In this document: piece by piece, positions 6,434-7,934 of the stretch
How positions within the stretch are numbered: the stretch's first letter is position 1
Layout: each line of letters starts with the position of its first letter
Source of the DNA: CAZMVY01 sp964653435
GTDB lineage: Bacteria; Planctomycetota; Phycisphaerae; UBA1845; PWPN01
Assembly: GCA_964653435.1 (NCBI GenBank)
Contig: CAZZFA010000148.1
Span: 1-7,934 of the forward strand
Direction of reading: 5' to 3'
DNA length: 7,934 bases
Notes under the pieces: generated by a model
Seen by the model: only the letters and a program-made list of their open reading frames with translations
Database searches by the model: none
Told to the model about the DNA's origin: nothing
Program-made: the position numbers and the translations under genes

Positions 6434-6700
6434 ATGCAGAACTCGCAGCACATGACGTCGGTAACCGTGCGATTCCTCGGCCCGGCGGCGGAGGTCGCAG
6501 GCCATGCCGAGGCCGTCTATGAGCTGCGCGAGCCGGCTACATTGGGAACGCTGATCGAGTTGATCTTTGCGCGATACCCCAGGCTCGCGGAGCGTCCGGG
6601 CTCGGTGCGGTTTGCCGTCAACCAGGAATACGCGGACGCGTCGCAGACACTGAGAAGCAGCGACGAGGTGGCCGTGATCCCGCCCGTCTCGGGCGGTTGA
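6434..6700 (+). CDS. moaD: MoaD-type molybdopterin synthase sulfur carrier
   Basis: An 88-residue ubiquitin-fold sulfur carrier. MoaD is the small subunit of molybdopterin synthase: its C-terminal Gly-Gly is adenylylated by MoeB and converted to a thiocarboxylate, whose sulfur goes to cyclic pyranopterin monophosphate in MoaE. Visible features are an opening beta strand VTVRFLGPAAEVAG (residues 10-23), the conserved FAVNQEYADASQTLRSSDEV region, and the ending VAVIPPVSGG with its terminal Gly-Gly, the standard MoaD tail. A start at the second ATG (6452, 82 residues) fits the family as well; neither ATG has a Shine-Dalgarno sequence. No moaE, moeB or other cofactor gene is in view. It lies 39 bp before the zinc-ribbon gene, probably in one transcript. 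ThiS is the main alternative, but length and tail favour MoaD. Confidence 0.88.
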   Translation: MQNSQHMTSVTVRFLGPAAEVAGHAEAVYELREPATLGTLIELIFARYPRLAERPGSVRFAVNQEYADASQTLRSSDEVAVIPPVSGG

Positions 6701-6739
6701 GGACAACGCCGGCGTCATCGCCGGATGGAGGCGGCGGGA

Positions 6740-7177
6740 ATGACTATCTCCATGCGGTGGCTCAACGTTCTTGTACCCTATCTCTTCTATCTTGTCGTGG
6801 GCTGCGTGCTCTTCGTCTTGGCACGCCGAACGCGCCTCGCCGGTTTCGGGTGGTTGTTCGTGGCTTTGGGCATCTGGCCGATCCTCGCCGGTGCGGCGTT
6901 CCGCACGTTCCTGATCGTCGCCGCCCAGCGGACCGGAATGCTCGGCATGTGGTTCTACCCAACGCGCTACTTCGTATTGGGCCTTGTCGTCGGAGCCATC
7001 AGCGCAGCGCTGCAGATCGTGGGCAGCGTGAAGTTGGCCGGTGCGCTGCGCATGCCTCCGGCACAGCCGCTCTGCCCGCGGTGCGGCTACAATCTCACCG
7101 GGCTGGCGGATGACCGCTGCCCGGAGTGCGGCACGCGGTTCACGTGCGAGTTGCGCTATCTGACCCGGCCGGCCTGA
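6740..7177 (+). CDS. Small membrane protein with C-terminal zinc ribbon
   Basis: A 145-residue protein of unknown function. I choose the ATG at 6740 because GGAGG (6727-6731) lies 8 bases upstream; an in-frame ATG at 6725 overlaps the edge of that site. Three hydrophobic segments at about 8-28, 36-60 and 77-99 are probable transmembrane helices. They are followed by a soluble tail carrying a zinc ribbon: CPRCGYNLTGL at 112-122 and CPECG at 127-131, with Cys112, 115, 127 and 130 as the likely ligands. This ribbon signature appears in many otherwise unrelated planctomycete proteins, often next to membrane segments, and no enzymatic residues are evident. The ribbon would face one side of the cytoplasmic membrane, by charge probably the cytoplasm. 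It sits between moaD (39 bp) and nth (26 bp), which suggests co-transcription but not a shared function. Confidence 0.8.
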   Translation: MTISMRWLNVLVPYLFYLVVGCVLFVLARRTRLAGFGWLFVALGIWPILAGAAFRTFLIVAAQRTGMLGMWFYPTRYFVLGLVVGAISAALQIVGSVKLAGALRMPPAQPLCPRCGYNLTGLADDRCPECGTRFTCELRYLTRPA

Positions 7178-7203
7178 AGCAACACACACGACGGAGGGCG
7201 ATC

Positions 7204-7934
7204 ATGGCCGCAGAAAAGGAATCGCTCGACAAGAAGAGGAAGCGGGCCCGCGCGATCCTCCGCGGACTGCGGAAGCTCTACCCGGATGCGACCTGCGCGC
7301 TGCACCACAAGAGCGCGCTGCAGCTCCTGGTCGCCACGATCCTCTCGGCGCAATCGACGGACGACACGGTGAACAAGGTGACGCCGGCGCTCTTCGAGAA
7401 GTACCCGACCGCCGCCGATATCGCCGCCGCGCCCGCGGAGGAGATCGAGACCATCGTGAAATCGACCGGCTTCTTTCGCCAGAAGACCAGGAGCATCCAG
7501 GGCGCCTGCCGCATCATCGCCGACAAGTATCACGGCGAGGTGCCCGCGACGATGGAGCAGTTGATGGAGCTGCCCGGCGTCGCCCGCAAGACGGCCAATG
7601 TCGTCCTGGGGACGTGGTACGGCCGCAACGACGGCATCTGCGTGGACACGCACGTAGGCCGGCTGGCACACCGCATGGCGCTCACGTGGACGAGTCGCGA
7701 CGAAAAAGACGCCGTGCGGATCGAACAGGACCTGATGCAGCTCATCCCCCGGGCGGACTGGACGTTCTTTTCTCACGCGATGATCTGGCACGGCCGGCGG
7801 GTGTGCGCCGCCCGCAAGCCGAATTGCGCCGGTTGCGGGCTGAACAGGCTTTGCCCGTCGGCCTTCACGTTTGAGACCCCGGCGGCCCGCAAGGCCGCCG
7901 CGTCGCGCCCCGCCTCGTCGCGACCCGCCCCGTC
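7204..7934 (+). CDS. nth: Endonuclease III, 3' end beyond window
   Basis: The frame is open from the ATG at 7204 to the window edge (243 codons); GGAGG at 7193-7197 lies 6 bases upstream. The product is a DNA glycosylase/AP lyase that removes oxidised pyrimidines in base-excision repair. It shows the LLVATILSAQSTDDTVN segment (41-57), the helix-hairpin-helix LPGVARKTANVV (123-134) with catalytic Lys129, and VDTHVGRL with catalytic Asp148 (E. coli K120 and D138; one extra residue lies between them here). The [4Fe-4S] cluster motif C-x6-C-x2-C-x5-C is complete at Cys201, 208, 211 and 217. After the cluster a low-complexity Ala/Arg/Ser/Pro tail continues past residue 243, so the protein is longer than the 211-residue E. 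coli enzyme. It is the last visible gene of the moaD cluster. Confidence 0.96.
   Translation, partial: MAAEKESLDKKRKRARAILRGLRKLYPDATCALHHKSALQLLVATILSAQSTDDTVNKVTPALFEKYPTAADIAAAPAEEIETIVKSTGFFRQKTRSIQGACRIIADKYHGEVPATMEQLMELPGVARKTANVVLGTWYGRNDGICVDTHVGRLAHRMALTWTSRDEKDAVRIEQDLMQLIPRADWTFFSHAMIWHGRRVCAARKPNCAGCGLNRLCPSAFTFETPAARKAAASRPASSRPAP

Noticed and set aside
6242..7189. A 315-residue reverse open frame spanning moaD and the zinc-ribbon gene
   Set aside because: It crosses two forward genes with strong family signatures and their gap, as well as the porin terminator, and resembles no known protein.

Overview
This is a high-GC window, most likely from a planctomycete (Planctomycetota, perhaps a Phycisphaerae-type lineage). 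That placement is inferred from gene content: a secreted DUF4139 protein, a secreted DUF2961/GH172 protein, an OprB-type porin, and a small membrane protein ending in the CPxCGYxLxGL...CPECG zinc ribbon that is very common in planctomycetes. It was not obtained from a marker gene.

Layout. Bases 1-275 are non-coding and repeat-rich: two near-identical direct copies about 190 bp apart, an imperfect inverted repeat of the 'GTCATTCTGAG...' type, and short GC hairpins. After a featureless leader comes a forward gene for an exported DUF4139 protein (562-2157). It converges on a reverse gene for an exported DUF2961/GH172 glycosidase-like protein (4341-2344); a GC hairpin lies between the two. A 526-bp divergent intergenic region follows, with a good sigma70-like promoter, then the forward OprB-family porin gene (4868-6247), which ends at a strong hairpin terminator. 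The rest is a tight forward cluster: a MoaD-type sulfur carrier (6434-6700), a three-helix membrane protein with a C-terminal zinc ribbon (6740-7177), and endonuclease III (from 7204, running off the right edge). A second sigma70-like promoter sits just upstream of moaD.

How the genes may work together. The divergent GH172-like enzyme and OprB porin fit a small carbohydrate-scavenging locus: an exported enzyme attacking furanosidic or related glycans, and an outer-membrane channel admitting the sugars. This is inference from family and position. The moaD/zinc-ribbon/nth cluster looks like an ordinary short operon of unrelated housekeeping functions.

Two gene starts differ from the longest open frame. 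The GH172 gene starts at a GTG at 4341 and the porin at the ATG at 4868; both have strong Shine-Dalgarno sequences and signal peptides directly after them. I found no convincing new multi-gene system, CRISPR array, transposase, tRNA or rRNA. The items most worth a second look are the GH172/porin pair, the repeat block at the left edge, and the near-leaderless start of moaD.
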